This document shows positions 15,700 to 25,088 of a stretch of 64,000 nt of DNA, in pieces. The position numbers and the translations under genes were made by a program. Location: positions 1-64,000 of the forward strand of contig NZ_JRLV01000010.1 in the NCBI RefSeq assembly GCF_000769915.1, written 5' to 3'. Source of the stretch: Flavobacterium beibuense F44-8 (GTDB lineage: Bacteria > Bacteroidota > Bacteroidia > Flavobacteriales > Flavobacteriaceae). Within the stretch, counting starts at the first letter, position 1; each line of letters begins with the position of its first letter. Under the pieces are notes generated by a model. It ran no database searches. It saw only the letters and a list, made by a program, of their open reading frames with translations, and had not been told where the DNA came from.

Positions 15700-16788
15700 T
15701 TAGAACTTAACTTCATTACCTATTTCCATATTGTTGTTTTTTACCAAAACACCACACATATGGAAAAGCATTCTTGCTCCTACGTTACCATCCCAATCAT
15801 CACCTTCTTCTCCCGGAGCTACCTCCACAAGATCGAAACCAATGATTTCTTTTCCGCTTTTCGCGAGAAGACTAAACAGATAAGCTGCCTGCTCAAAAGA
15901 GAAACCTCCCGGTACCGGAGTCCCTGTATTAGGACAATACCACGGATACATACCGTCTATATCAAAACTGATACAAACTTTTTGAGGTAATTGTGCAATA
16001 ATAGTTTCACACTGCTGTTTCCATGTGACTCCTTCAAAAGTTTCGGCTTTCAGGTCACGGTCTGTAAATACCTTTACGCGTCCGGCTTCAGCCTGTACCA
16101 CTTCTACTTCTTCTTTACAGAAATCACGAATACCTACCTGAACGATTTTTGATATTTGCGGAAGTTTAAGTGCATTATACATAATAGATGCATGCGAGTA
16201 AGTAAAACCTTCGTAAGCAATACGTAAATCCATGTGAGCATCCAGGTGAAGCAGCCCGAAATCGCTATGCTTTTCTGCCAAAGCTTCATAATATCCCAGT
16301 GGGGTACTGTGATCACCTCCTAAAAGCACCACTTTTTTACCCTGCTCCATCCAGTACTTAACTCTGGCTTTTACCTCATCTTTAAACTGACCACAAATAA
16401 CATTAATCTCATCAAGGTTAGCTTTAAGCTCAGGGTTTCCCTCTATTTTCTCTCCGTTTTCAAGAGCCTCAATAATAGGCTGCGCCAGATTTTTGTATTT
16501 CCTGCTTTTATCAGACCATTCTTCGGTCTTATCATTCAGGTCAAGAAACATACCCAGTTTCCATAAATCAGGAAACTCCTGATGAAGCAAATCTACCTGA
16601 AACGAAGCCTCTAAAATAGCTTCGGGTCCCTGAGACGCACCCGCTCCATAACTCACGGTTACTTCCCACGGGGCAGGAACAATAATAATTTCACTTTCTT
16701 CAGCCGTAAACGGAAGTCCGAAAACACTCGCGTCTGCCAGTCCCGGCTGACTTGGATCGAATGTTGCTATTTTTTGCTCTTTTGTCAT
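15700..16788 (-). CDS. Arginase/agmatinase-superfamily hydrolase in kynurenine operon
   Basis: This 362-residue protein keeps all six metal-ligand positions of the Mn-dependent ureohydrolases: His160 in GGDHST, Asp183/His185/Asp187 in LDAHMD, and Asp276/Asp278 in SFDIDG. The usual third Asp of the DxDxxDP motif is Tyr (DIDGMYPW). Residues following (TGTPVPGGFSFEQ, GFDLVEVAPGEEG) are family-like. It begins 4 bp after kynureninase, so the two are co-translated. Automated annotation would say agmatinase, but context suggests a tryptophan-catabolic role, possibly hydrolysis of N-formylkynurenine. That is inference. A guanidino substrate remains possible because the family glutamate in LVEVAP is present. 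Confidence 0.8.
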   Translation of the reverse strand: MTKEQKIATFDPSQPGLADASVFGLPFTAEESEIIIVPAPWEVTVSYGAGASQGPEAILEASFQVDLLHQEFPDLWKLGMFLDLNDKTEEWSDKSRKYKNLAQPIIEALENGEKIEGNPELKANLDEINVICGQFKDEVKARVKYWMEQGKKVVLLGGDHSTPLGYYEALAEKHSDFGLLHLDAHMDLRIAYEGFTYSHASIMYNALKLPQISKIVQVGIRDFCKEEVEVVQAEAGRVKVFTDRDLKAETFEGVTWKQQCETIIAQLPQKVCISFDIDGMYPWYCPNTGTPVPGGFSFEQAAYLFSLLAKSGKEIIGFDLVEVAPGEEGDDWDGNVGARMLFHMCGVLVKNNNMEIGNEVKF

Positions 16789-16792
16789 TTTA

Positions 16793-18073
16793 TTATTTGT
16801 GTGACTGTATACCAGCCTTTAAAATCTGACCAAACTCATACATATCTTCAAACGAACAGTATAATGGCACCGGCGCCAGCCTGATTACGTTAGGCTCTCT
16901 CCAGTCTGTAATAACACCGTTCTCCATTAAATAGTCAAATAACGACCTTCCTTCACCATGAAGATAAACCGAAATCTGGCTTGCTCTCTCCTTTGGTTCA
17001 GAAGGGGTAATAACCTCAAAGTTACCGTTCACTTCCTTATCTATTTCATGAAGCACATATTCCAGGTATGACGTAATCAAATCACGCTTTTGTATAAGTG
17101 CCGGCATACCTACCTCATCAAACATCTCTACCGATGCTAAATATGGCGCTAAAGAAAGTACAGGCAAACAACTTACCTGCCATCCGTTTGCCCCACGAAT
17201 AGGGTCAAACTGCGGCTCCATAAGGAATCTTCTTTCCTTGTTGTGACCCCACCATCCTGCAAAACGAGGAAGATCCATATCGTTGTGATGTCTTTCGTGA
17301 ACAAATGCTCCCGATGCATTACCCGGACCCGAGTTCATATATTTATAACTACACCATGCTGCAAAGTCAACATCCCACTCGTGCAGTTCCAAATGGATAT
17401 TACCTGCACCGTGAGCTAAATCCCAACCTACATAAGCACCTGCATCCTGACCGGCTTTTGTGATTGCCTTAATATCAAACACCTGACCTGTATAGTAGTT
17501 TACACCTCCCATTAAAACAAGGGCTAGTTCGTCACCTACTTCCTTAATGGTATTAATAACATCTTCATGTCTTATATTATGCTCGCCCGGTCTTCTTTTA
17601 ATCTCTACAATTGCATCTTCCGGATCATAGCCATGGAATTTAACCTGACTTTTTATCATGTACTGATCGCTTGGAAATGCTTTCTCCTCACAAATTATCT
17701 TGAACCTTTTTTGTGTAGGCTGATAAAAAGTAACCATCATAAGATGAAGGTTTACCGTTAGGGTATTCATCACCGTTACCTCACTTGGTAAAGCACCAAC
17801 TATTTTACTCAACGGAGCTGCAAAACGCTCATGGTAATCCCACCAAGGCTTATCGGCATAAAAGTGACCTTCTACCGCAAGTTTACCCCAGTCGTCCATT
17901 ACTTCGTCAACATAGGCTTTAGTCCTTTTTGGCTGTAACCCAAGCGAGTTACCCGTAAAGTAAATTACCTGCTTACCGTTTACATGAGGAAAAATAAATT
18001 CGTCTCTGTATTTAGCAAGTTTATCGTTGGCATCAAGCTGCCTTGCAAATTCTCTTGTATTTTGAAATTCCAT
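16793..18073 (-). CDS. kynU: Kynureninase (PLP-dependent)
   Basis: This 426-residue fold-type I PLP enzyme cleaves kynurenine or 3-hydroxykynurenine to (3-hydroxy)anthranilate plus alanine. Visible marks are YFTGNSLGLQPK near 40, WWDYHERF near 100, the PLP-binding region GWDLAHGAGNIHLELHEWDV, and the Schiff-base Lys244 in SYKYMNSGPG. Length is typical. It heads a two-gene operon with the arginase-family enzyme. Tryptophan 2,3-dioxygenase and a dedicated formamidase are not in the window. Confidence 0.93.
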   Translation of the reverse strand: MEFQNTREFARQLDANDKLAKYRDEFIFPHVNGKQVIYFTGNSLGLQPKRTKAYVDEVMDDWGKLAVEGHFYADKPWWDYHERFAAPLSKIVGALPSEVTVMNTLTVNLHLMMVTFYQPTQKRFKIICEEKAFPSDQYMIKSQVKFHGYDPEDAIVEIKRRPGEHNIRHEDVINTIKEVGDELALVLMGGVNYYTGQVFDIKAITKAGQDAGAYVGWDLAHGAGNIHLELHEWDVDFAAWCSYKYMNSGPGNASGAFVHERHHNDMDLPRFAGWWGHNKERRFLMEPQFDPIRGANGWQVSCLPVLSLAPYLASVEMFDEVGMPALIQKRDLITSYLEYVLHEIDKEVNGNFEVITPSEPKERASQISVYLHGEGRSLFDYLMENGVITDWREPNVIRLAPVPLYCSFEDMYEFGQILKAGIQSHK

Positions 18074-18131
18074 TGTTATTTGTTTGTTGGGCCGTAAAAT
18101 TACATAATTAATAAAAAAACATGAAACAAAA

Positions 18132-18155
18132 AATCCTGCCGTTAAAAGCAGGATT
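18132..18155 (-). terminator. queA terminator
   Basis: An 8-bp stem (18132-18139 with 18148-18155, AATCCTGC/GCAGGATT) is followed on the minus strand by a T-run, 22 bp past the queA stop. Confidence 0.8.
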
Positions 18156-18176
18156 AATTTTTTATGATTTTTCTAA

Positions 18177-19226
18177 TTAAAGAATAAGCATTGCATCTCC
18201 GTAAGAGTAGAACTTATAACCTTCTTTCACCGCCTCTTCATAGGCTTTCTTCATTAAATCGTGCCCCATAAAAGCACTAATCATCATAAGAAGTGTAGAC
18301 TTTGGCGTATGGAAATTAGTAATCATACAATCGGCAACACTAAAATCGTATGGAGGGAATATAAACTTGTTAGTCCACCCAACATAAGGATTTAATGTTT
18401 TTTGTGAAGAAACAGAACTTTCCATTGCTCTCATAGTAGTTGTACCTACAGCACACACTTTCCTTTTAGCAGCTTTAGCTTTGTTTACAATATCACAGGC
18501 ATCCTGAGTAATGATTAACTCTTCAGAATCCATTTTATGTTTAGATAAATCTTCAACCTCAACCGGGTTAAAAGTACCTAAACCAACGTGAAGTGTAACC
18601 TCTGCAAAGTCGATACCTTTTATCTCAAGCCTTTTTAAAAGGTGCTTAGAGAAGTGAAGACCGGCAGTTGGTGCTGCAACAGCTCCTTCTTCTTTAGCAT
18701 AAATAGTTTGGTAACGGTCTGCATCTTCAGGAACAACTTCCCTGTTTATGTATTTAGGTATTGGAGTTTCTCCAAGCTCATTAAGTTTAGCTCTGAACTC
18801 TTCGTATGAACCATCATATAAAAATCGTAAAGTCCTTCCTCTTGAAGTAGTGTTATCTATAACCTCAGCTACAAGAGAATCGTCATCTCCGAAATAAAGT
18901 TTATTACCTATCCTTATTTTTCTTGCAGGATCTACAAGCACATCCCAAAGACGTTGTTCTGAATTCAGTTCACGTAACAGGAAAACCTCAATTCTTGCTC
19001 CGGTTTTTTCTTTATTACCATATAAACGGGCAGGAAATACTTTAGTGTTATTAAGCACCATTACATCACCTTCGTCAAAATACTCAAGAATATCTTTAAA
19101 AAGCCTGTGCTCAATAGTATTTGTTTTTCTGTTAACCACCATTAAACGGGATTCATCCCTGTTTTCTGCAGGAAATTCAGCCAGCAATTCTTTTGGCAGA
19201 TTGAAATTGAAGTTTGATAATTTCAT
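18177..19226 (-). CDS. queA: tRNA preQ1(34) S-adenosylmethionine ribosyltransferase-isomerase
   Basis: This 349-residue enzyme moves the ribosyl group of SAM to preQ1 in tRNA, making epoxyqueuosine. Family stretches: [20 protein letters not shown] at the N-terminus, [18 protein letters not shown] near 60, [17 protein letters not shown] mid-protein, [13 protein letters not shown], and [15 protein letters not shown] near the end. I start at 19226 ([11 protein letters not shown]) because this matches the family N-terminus. Its own promoter (19248-19279) separates it from the aroA operon. Confidence 0.93.
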   Translation of the reverse strand: MKLSNFNFNLPKELLAEFPAENRDESRLMVVNRKTNTIEHRLFKDILEYFDEGDVMVLNNTKVFPARLYGNKEKTGARIEVFLLRELNSEQRLWDVLVDPARKIRIGNKLYFGDDDSLVAEVIDNTTSRGRTLRFLYDGSYEEFRAKLNELGETPIPKYINREVVPEDADRYQTIYAKEEGAVAAPTAGLHFSKHLLKRLEIKGIDFAEVTLHVGLGTFNPVEVEDLSKHKMDSEELIITQDACDIVNKAKAAKRKVCAVGTTTMRAMESSVSSQKTLNPYVGWTNKFIFPPYDFSVADCMITNFHTPKSTLLMMISAFMGHDLMKKAYEEAVKEGYKFYSYGDAMLIL

Positions 19227-19247
19227 CTTTGTATTTTTAATTGAGTG

Positions 19248-19279
19248 CAAATATACTACCGCAAAACAGGGGTTGTCAA
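19248..19279 (-). promoter_or_regulatory. queA promoter
   Basis: Minus-strand -7 TATATTTG (19255..19248), 21-nt spacer, and -33 TTG (19279..19277) in the context CTTGACAAC. Good match to the Bacteroidetes consensus, 22 bp upstream of the queA ATG. Confidence 0.7.
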
Positions 19280-19324
19280 GTATTTTGGGATATATTTATT
19301 TTTTAACTGACAAAAGCCTTTAAT

Positions 19325-20548
19325 TTAAAGCGTTTTTACAGCTATACCTACCTGTTGCATATCGTCCCAAAATGACGGGTATGATTTAGAAACCACACCT
19401 GCATCATTTATTACAATGGATGTTTTTAATGCAAGCGGAGCAAATGCCATTGCCATACGGTGATCGTTGTAAGTATTTATAGCCACATCACTGTTTATAT
19501 GTACCGATGGCTCTAATGTTAGAGAATCATTAGTCACGATAACTACAGCCCCCAGTTTGGTAAGTTCTGTTTTAAGAGCTTCAAGCCTGTCGGTCTCCTT
19601 AATTTTAAGAGTGTGGAGCCCTGTTAAATGGCATGCAGTTCCTAAACCGAAACAGGTTACAGCAATGGTTTGAGCAATATCGGGTGTATTTACTAAATTT
19701 AAACTGAGCTGTTTTTGTGCCTCACCTGTATTTTTTAGTGTGATTGTATTTTCACTAAAAATTGTTTCAACACCCAGTTCTTTATAAATCTCTGAAAGTG
19801 CACTATCACCCTGAAGGCTTTTTTGTACATAAGAGGAAAGGCTTACTTCAGTTCCTTTTTGTGCTAATGCTACTAATGAATAAAAATAAGAGGCACTACT
19901 CCAGTCACTCTCTACTATTAACTTGATTGGGCTAACCTGCTCTAAAGGCTTAACCCTAATTACATTATTCTCCAAGACTGCCGATATTCCAACCTGATTT
20001 AAAAGATTAAGTGTCATTTGCAGGTAAGGCAATGATGTTATTTCTCCGTCGAGAGAAATCTCAAGTCCGTTTTTAAGTTTAGCCGCAACAAGTAATAAAG
20101 CTGTTATATACTGGCTGCTTATGTTTGCCTTTAATGTAACCTTATCACAAATTATCTCTGTCCCTGTAATCTTTAACGGCGGATAACCTTCATTCTCTAT
20201 ATATTCTATTTTAGCTCCCAGGCTTTTTAAAGCCTCTACAAGTATACCTATAGGACGCTCCTTCATTCTGGCAGAACCTGTAAGCACTACTTCCTTACCC
20301 GGAGTCACAGCAAAATAAGCTGTAAGAAAACGCATGGCGGTACCGGCATGATGAATATCTATCACATTATCATCACTGTTTAATGCTTTAGTCATAACAG
20401 ATGAATCATCTGAATCGGAAACATTTTCTACAGTGATTTGAGGATACAAAGCCTGCAATAACAAGAGTCTGTTAGACTCTGATTTACTTCCCGTTATCTG
20501 TATTGACGAAGAAAGCATCCCGGAGGATGCTTTTAGTAGAATATTCAT
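19325..20548 (-). CDS. aroA: 3-phosphoshikimate 1-carboxyvinyltransferase (EPSP synthase)
   Basis: This 407-residue enzyme of the shikimate pathway joins shikimate-3-phosphate and PEP. It shows SKSESNRLLLL at the N-terminus (phosphate and Lys binding), HHAGTAMRFLTAYFA (the usual N-A-G-T-A-x-R with His in place of Asn), ARMKERPIGILVEAL, KETDRLEAL and the closing YNDHRMAMAFAPLAL. It is the last gene of the long minus-strand run headed by pheA, with 4 bp to the upstream small membrane protein gene. The His substitution should be checked for glyphosate response class. Confidence 0.92.
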   Translation of the reverse strand: MNILLKASSGMLSSSIQITGSKSESNRLLLLQALYPQITVENVSDSDDSSVMTKALNSDDNVIDIHHAGTAMRFLTAYFAVTPGKEVVLTGSARMKERPIGILVEALKSLGAKIEYIENEGYPPLKITGTEIICDKVTLKANISSQYITALLLVAAKLKNGLEISLDGEITSLPYLQMTLNLLNQVGISAVLENNVIRVKPLEQVSPIKLIVESDWSSASYFYSLVALAQKGTEVSLSSYVQKSLQGDSALSEIYKELGVETIFSENTITLKNTGEAQKQLSLNLVNTPDIAQTIAVTCFGLGTACHLTGLHTLKIKETDRLEALKTELTKLGAVVIVTNDSLTLEPSVHINSDVAINTYNDHRMAMAFAPLALKTSIVINDAGVVSKSYPSFWDDMQQVGIAVKTL

Positions 20549-20552
20549 TAAT

Positions 20553-20768
20553 CTAAATATTTTTATTTTTCTTACTAAACCATTTCCCTTCCCTAATCTT
20601 TGACAAGATAAACATTTCGCACAATGTCATAAACAAAGTAAAGCTTGCCATAAAGCGCCATTTGTTCTCAAAGTCATTCCACCCGTCAATAAGGACAAGA
20701 ATGACAGCAAGTGGAAAATAGATAACTATACCCCCTATAAAATGTGCTATTTTGTTTTTTATACTCAT
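20553..20768 (-). CDS. Small two-helix membrane protein
   Basis: This 71-residue ORF (start chosen at 20768, MSIKNKIAHFIGG) has two hydrophobic segments (about 8-28 and 38-58) separated by DGWNDFENKW, and a basic tail (SKIREGKWFSKKNKNI). No family recognised. It lies between the MazG-like gene and aroA with short gaps, so it is co-transcribed. Confidence 0.6.
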   Translation of the reverse strand: MSIKNKIAHFIGGIVIYFPLAVILVLIDGWNDFENKWRFMASFTLFMTLCEMFILSKIREGKWFSKKNKNI

Positions 20769-20801
20769 ATTAGGTTTGTAACAACTCAAAAATAAGAAAT
20801 T

Positions 20802-21128
20802 TTACTTTAGCTTTTCATTATTATGATGACGATCGTGATCGCGTTTGGTTTTAAGGTCCATTTTTTTATCAAAAGCAGCCTGTAGGTCTACTCCTGTTTG
20901 GTTTGCAAGGCACAGCACTACAAAAACAACATCGGCCAGCTCTTCACCTAAATCCTTATTTTTATCGCTCTCTTTTTCACTTTGCTCCCCATAACGTCGT
21001 GCAATAATCCTTGCTACCTCTCCTACCTCTTCGGTAAGCTGCGCCATATTGGTTAGTTCATTAAAATAACGAACACCGTGTTCCTTTATCCAGTTATCAA
21101 CTTCCTGCTGTGCGTTTTTAATATCCAT
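20802..21128 (-). CDS. MazG-like nucleotide pyrophosphohydrolase
   Basis: This 108-residue all-alpha NTP-PPase domain has the metal-binding motif EEVGEVAR (about 32-39) and the second acidic motif GEELADVVFVVL (about 63-74). Such proteins remove pyrophosphate from non-canonical or excess (d)NTPs. The His/Asp-rich tail (KTKRDHDRHHNNE) is unusual and could bind metal. It starts 1 bp after the third DUF3857 gene of the run. Confidence 0.82.
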   Translation of the reverse strand: MDIKNAQQEVDNWIKEHGVRYFNELTNMAQLTEEVGEVARIIARRYGEQSEKESDKNKDLGEELADVVFVVLCLANQTGVDLQAAFDKKMDLKTKRDHDRHHNNEKLK

Positions 21129-21129
21129 T

Positions 21130-23070
21130 TTATATTTTTTTAAGTACTATTTTTTCTGCCTGTTTACTAACAATATTAGCAGTATATTCTTTAAGGCCAT
21201 TGTAATATTCTGCACCAACACTAGAATAGTTAATACTATTTACCATAACAACCTGTATTTGATTTTCTTCCTGAGCTATTCTAAAAGCGAAAGAACTAAT
21301 ATTATCTACCATTGTAAAACGGGCCGCTTTTGGCAGCGATTCCACTTGATAGCCTTCGGGAATTGTAAGTACAAAAGTAAACCTTACAGCTTTAGGATAT
21401 GTAAAATTTACAGGATATAATCTTTTATCTTCCTTGAACGGATTTTCAGTATCAGCATAAAATAATAGCGGCGAAACATAAATCTTATCGCCAATCACCT
21501 CAGCATTTTTAGCTGTAAAACCAAAATTAACCTCAGCTTCTTTACCGTCTTTAAACTCAAAATCACTTATCTCAATATCTCCTATCCTTTTTTCTGTCTG
21601 TCTTATATGTTGCTCTTCATTAATATCGGCATATTTCTCTCTGTACTTTATTGCATTGTAGTCGTAATACCTAATACTGCTTTTACCTGTCACAGTACCA
21701 TCTGCATTTATTTGAGCGGTTAGATAAACACTTTCTCTTGAGTTATCTGTAGGATTAAGCCTTACTTCTTTATCCGTCTTATCTTCCCTTAACAACCTAC
21801 CATAACCATTTAAATCATTAAGAGGCAACAATCCCGGTTCAGCATATTTACTAGTCGCATCCATAAGCACTACTTCATCTCCAAACTCCACCCCTGCAAT
21901 TACATAATTAAATGCATAAACACTAATATATGAGGCAACACCATTATCCCTCGTACTTATAATTACCGGACTCGCCTTAAGACCTGCATATTTTAACATT
22001 GCAGTAAGCATAAGATTAATCTCTCCTGAGTTACCCGAACGTTCATCATAGGCTTTTTTAACACTTTCCCAACTCGTTAAACCATACCTACCAGTCCAGG
22101 ACATTCTGCTCTTTACATAATTAAAAACAGTTTCCATTTTTTTCCTTTCATCAGTAATGCCTGATATAAGAGCCTCAATATCATCCTTAAAATAAGACGT
22201 CTTTCTAAGTTCATCACCAAAATCATCTTCCATATATAACACTTTGGCTACCGACTCCCAATTTGAGGCAAATTTTGTTACCTTATCATTCATGTTTCTA
22301 CTTTCGGAAAGTTCATGTTTCACAAAAAGCAGATAATTATCAACATTATCTATGTAGGCTTCTGTTTTAAAGGCAGGCAAATCTTTCACCACATACTCCT
22401 GGGCAACCTCATGCAAATTAATTTTAGCATGCCTGTCTATTATAGTACGCTTAACAATATCGGTTTTTTCCTCTACAGGATAATACGAATTAATTATACG
22501 ATTATAGGAAAAAAACTGAGGGATATTTAGATTATATTGAACATAGTTTACCGGAATTCTGTCCTGAAAAAACCAGTCTGCAAGGCTATAAATATAAGGT
22601 GACTTAACGATATACCTATATTCAATTACAGAACCCGCCTTTACATCAGGAAGAATTATTTTTTTCTGTCTTCTGGTCTTACTAAGCTCATCTGTAAATT
22701 CTTCACCTTTCTTTAAAGATGTTTTTTGTATTTCTCCGTCAACAAGATTGTAAGTCACGGCATCCTTAAAAGTAACCGATTCTCCACTTACTCTTTTGTA
22801 ATAATAAGGCACAGCAACATTTGCCCAATCGTACCCCTCTTTACTATAAATTTTAACCCTTACCTCTACTTCGGTAAAAACAACCCATTTTTCATTTTCT
22901 ATATCAAAATAGGTTTTCCCTTTTTTATATAAGACAGCTGCTTCTGCAGAGGGATCCAGAGGATGCTCTTTCTCCATCAGTTCTTCTTTAGATACTTTAC
23001 CTAACCTAAAATCGCCGGCAAAAACAGTACAGGCAAAACTCACAAACAGCAAGGTGAATATATTTCTCAT
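21130..23070 (-). CDS. DUF3857/transglutaminase-like protein with lost catalytic residues (copy 4)
   Basis: This 646-residue secreted protein (signal to about residue 18, TVFAGDF) has an N-terminal DUF3857 domain (about 55-230) and a transglutaminase-like domain (about 290-420). A beta-rich C-terminal region follows. At the position of the catalytic Cys there is Ser348 (RSGNSGEIN instead of GYGDCK). At the His position there is Tyr389 (FNYVIAG). Asp404 (LMDATSK) is kept. Probably a non-enzymatic periplasmic or surface protein. It begins 2 bp after the preceding paralogue. Confidence 0.8.
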   Translation of the reverse strand: MRNIFTLLFVSFACTVFAGDFRLGKVSKEELMEKEHPLDPSAEAAVLYKKGKTYFDIENEKWVVFTEVEVRVKIYSKEGYDWANVAVPYYYKRVSGESVTFKDAVTYNLVDGEIQKTSLKKGEEFTDELSKTRRQKKIILPDVKAGSVIEYRYIVKSPYIYSLADWFFQDRIPVNYVQYNLNIPQFFSYNRIINSYYPVEEKTDIVKRTIIDRHAKINLHEVAQEYVVKDLPAFKTEAYIDNVDNYLLFVKHELSESRNMNDKVTKFASNWESVAKVLYMEDDFGDELRKTSYFKDDIEALISGITDERKKMETVFNYVKSRMSWTGRYGLTSWESVKKAYDERSGNSGEINLMLTAMLKYAGLKASPVIISTRDNGVASYISVYAFNYVIAGVEFGDEVVLMDATSKYAEPGLLPLNDLNGYGRLLREDKTDKEVRLNPTDNSRESVYLTAQINADGTVTGKSSIRYYDYNAIKYREKYADINEEQHIRQTEKRIGDIEISDFEFKDGKEAEVNFGFTAKNAEVIGDKIYVSPLLFYADTENPFKEDKRLYPVNFTYPKAVRFTFVLTIPEGYQVESLPKAARFTMVDNISSFAFRIAQEENQIQVVMVNSINYSSVGAEYYNGLKEYTANIVSKQAEKIVLKKI

Positions 23071-23072
23071 AA

Positions 23073-25088
23073 CTAATCTTTTATCAATACTATTTTCTCT
23101 GTTTGCTTTTTAACCAAATCACCATAAAATGCTTTTAAGTCCTTATAGTATTCAGGGTTAATCCTGGCATACTTAACATCTTCCTGAGCTATAATTTGTA
23201 TTTGATTATTTTGATTTACAGCCACTACAAACTTATAAGAAACAAAATCGTCTTGTGTGCCTAACGCTATTGATTCGGGCAACGACTCTACTTTATACCC
23301 CTCAGGAATGTTTATGGTTATAGCATATCTTTCCTGATGCGGATATAAAATATCAATAGGATAAACCCTTTCTTCCTGTTTAAAAGGATTTTGGGTCATC
23401 CCCAGCATAAGCATAGGAGAAAAATACATTTTATCACCTGCTACATCTACGTCACTTGTAAACGACACCTCTTCTACTACTGCCTTATCAACCTCATTAA
23501 CATTTGACGCACTATATTCTTCAACCCTGATACCATATCTGTTTTCCAGCCCTCTGATTTTATCATCCTCAGAGGTATTACCTTTTTCTTCTCTGTAAAT
23601 TAAAGCTTCATAGTCAAAATACTGCTTTTTCATGTTACCAGCTATTTGCCCATCAGCATTAAGTGAAGCTATCAGCATAACATTTACTCTGGATTTTTTT
23701 TCGGGCATCAAACTGATTTCCTTTGCCTTCAAATCATCAGTAATCATCCTACCAAAAACATTAAGGGTTCTTACCGGAACCACATCAATACCTGCATTTT
23801 TACTTGTAGCATCCAGAAGCACTACTTTACCGGGTAATTGTGCCCCTGCAATAACATAGTTAAACTCGTTTCTGTTTACAAAAGCCACGTGCCCGTTATC
23901 TCTGGTGCTTAAAAGAATTGGATTAGCATTTACACGGGCATACTTAAGCATGGAAACCAGCATAAGGTTTATATCGGCAGAATTTCCTGTTCTGCTCTCA
24001 TATGCTCTTTTTAAATTCCCTGTACACAAATACGATTTATCTCCGTTCCATGCCATTTTATTTTTTACATAATCAAAAATAATCTCTACTTTTTTTTCAT
24101 CGTTAGTTACTCCTTTCAATAGAGCATCAATATCTTCACTGTAGTAAGACTGATTTTCAATTTGTTTTCCAAAACCCTCATCCTCATATATTTTGGCCGC
24201 AACAGTATCCCAGTCTGAAGCATATTTCTTTTCAGCTTCTCCAGGCATTTGTGAACTGGATAACTGATGCTTTACAAAAGACCTGTAGTTATTAATATTA
24301 TCAACAAACACCTCATTCTTTAAAGCAGGAACATTTTCGGCTTTATAGATATACACATTTTCGATAAATGTTAATGATGCCTTTTCTGATTTGTTGGACC
24401 CGCTTGATGTTCCATAAACACCTTTCCCTACCGATGTGCTGTATTCTCTATAGGCATTTCTGGTTTTTTTATCCTGTTCTAAAGGAAAGTAAGGACTTAA
24501 TATCCTGCTGTAAACAAAACATTGTGGCACTCCAAACTCAACCTCTGATTTTTTAACCGGAATATCACTTTGAAAGTACCAGTTTGGCAGACTCGCTATA
24601 TAAGGTGTTTTTTTAATGTATCTATACTCAATAACACTACCTTCCTTAACATTAGGAAAAGCTACTTTTTTAACTCTCCATTTTTTATTTATCTCTTCGT
24701 CAAAAACGCCATCATCCTTAATTTTAGTTTTATCAACCTTTCCGTCTGTCAAATTATAAACAACAAGATCTGAAAATTCAACACTTTCACTGTTTACCCC
24801 ATCAACATAATAACTCACACCTTCATTAGCATAACCATAGCCGTCTTTACTATAAACTTTGAGTCTCACAAAAACATCGGTTACTATAATCCATTTTCCC
24901 TGACTATTAAAATCAAAAGAAATCTCTCCTTTTTCATACAGTATAGCTGCAGGAGCATCAGTATCATAAGGACATGCTTTTTCTTCCAACTCTTTTTCAG
25001 ACACCTTACCCGGCTTATAGTTTTGAGCAAATAAAGTAGCTGTAGTTAACAACAATAATAAAACACTTATTTGTTTTCCTATTTTCAT
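23073..25088 (-). CDS. DUF3857/transglutaminase-like protein with lost catalytic residues (copy 3)
   Basis: This 671-residue secreted paralogue has a signal ending near TLFAQ (residue 21), then the same three-part layout. The catalytic positions are Ser370 (RTGNSADIN), Tyr411 (FNYVIAG) and Asp426 (LLDATSK), so the nucleophile and base of a transglutaminase are absent. It starts exactly where the previous gene stops (25089/25088). Function unknown. Confidence 0.8.
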   Translation of the reverse strand: MKIGKQISVLLLLLTTATLFAQNYKPGKVSEKELEEKACPYDTDAPAAILYEKGEISFDFNSQGKWIIVTDVFVRLKVYSKDGYGYANEGVSYYVDGVNSESVEFSDLVVYNLTDGKVDKTKIKDDGVFDEEINKKWRVKKVAFPNVKEGSVIEYRYIKKTPYIASLPNWYFQSDIPVKKSEVEFGVPQCFVYSRILSPYFPLEQDKKTRNAYREYSTSVGKGVYGTSSGSNKSEKASLTFIENVYIYKAENVPALKNEVFVDNINNYRSFVKHQLSSSQMPGEAEKKYASDWDTVAAKIYEDEGFGKQIENQSYYSEDIDALLKGVTNDEKKVEIIFDYVKNKMAWNGDKSYLCTGNLKRAYESRTGNSADINLMLVSMLKYARVNANPILLSTRDNGHVAFVNRNEFNYVIAGAQLPGKVVLLDATSKNAGIDVVPVRTLNVFGRMITDDLKAKEISLMPEKKSRVNVMLIASLNADGQIAGNMKKQYFDYEALIYREEKGNTSEDDKIRGLENRYGIRVEEYSASNVNEVDKAVVEEVSFTSDVDVAGDKMYFSPMLMLGMTQNPFKQEERVYPIDILYPHQERYAITINIPEGYKVESLPESIALGTQDDFVSYKFVVAVNQNNQIQIIAQEDVKYARINPEYYKDLKAFYGDLVKKQTEKIVLIKD

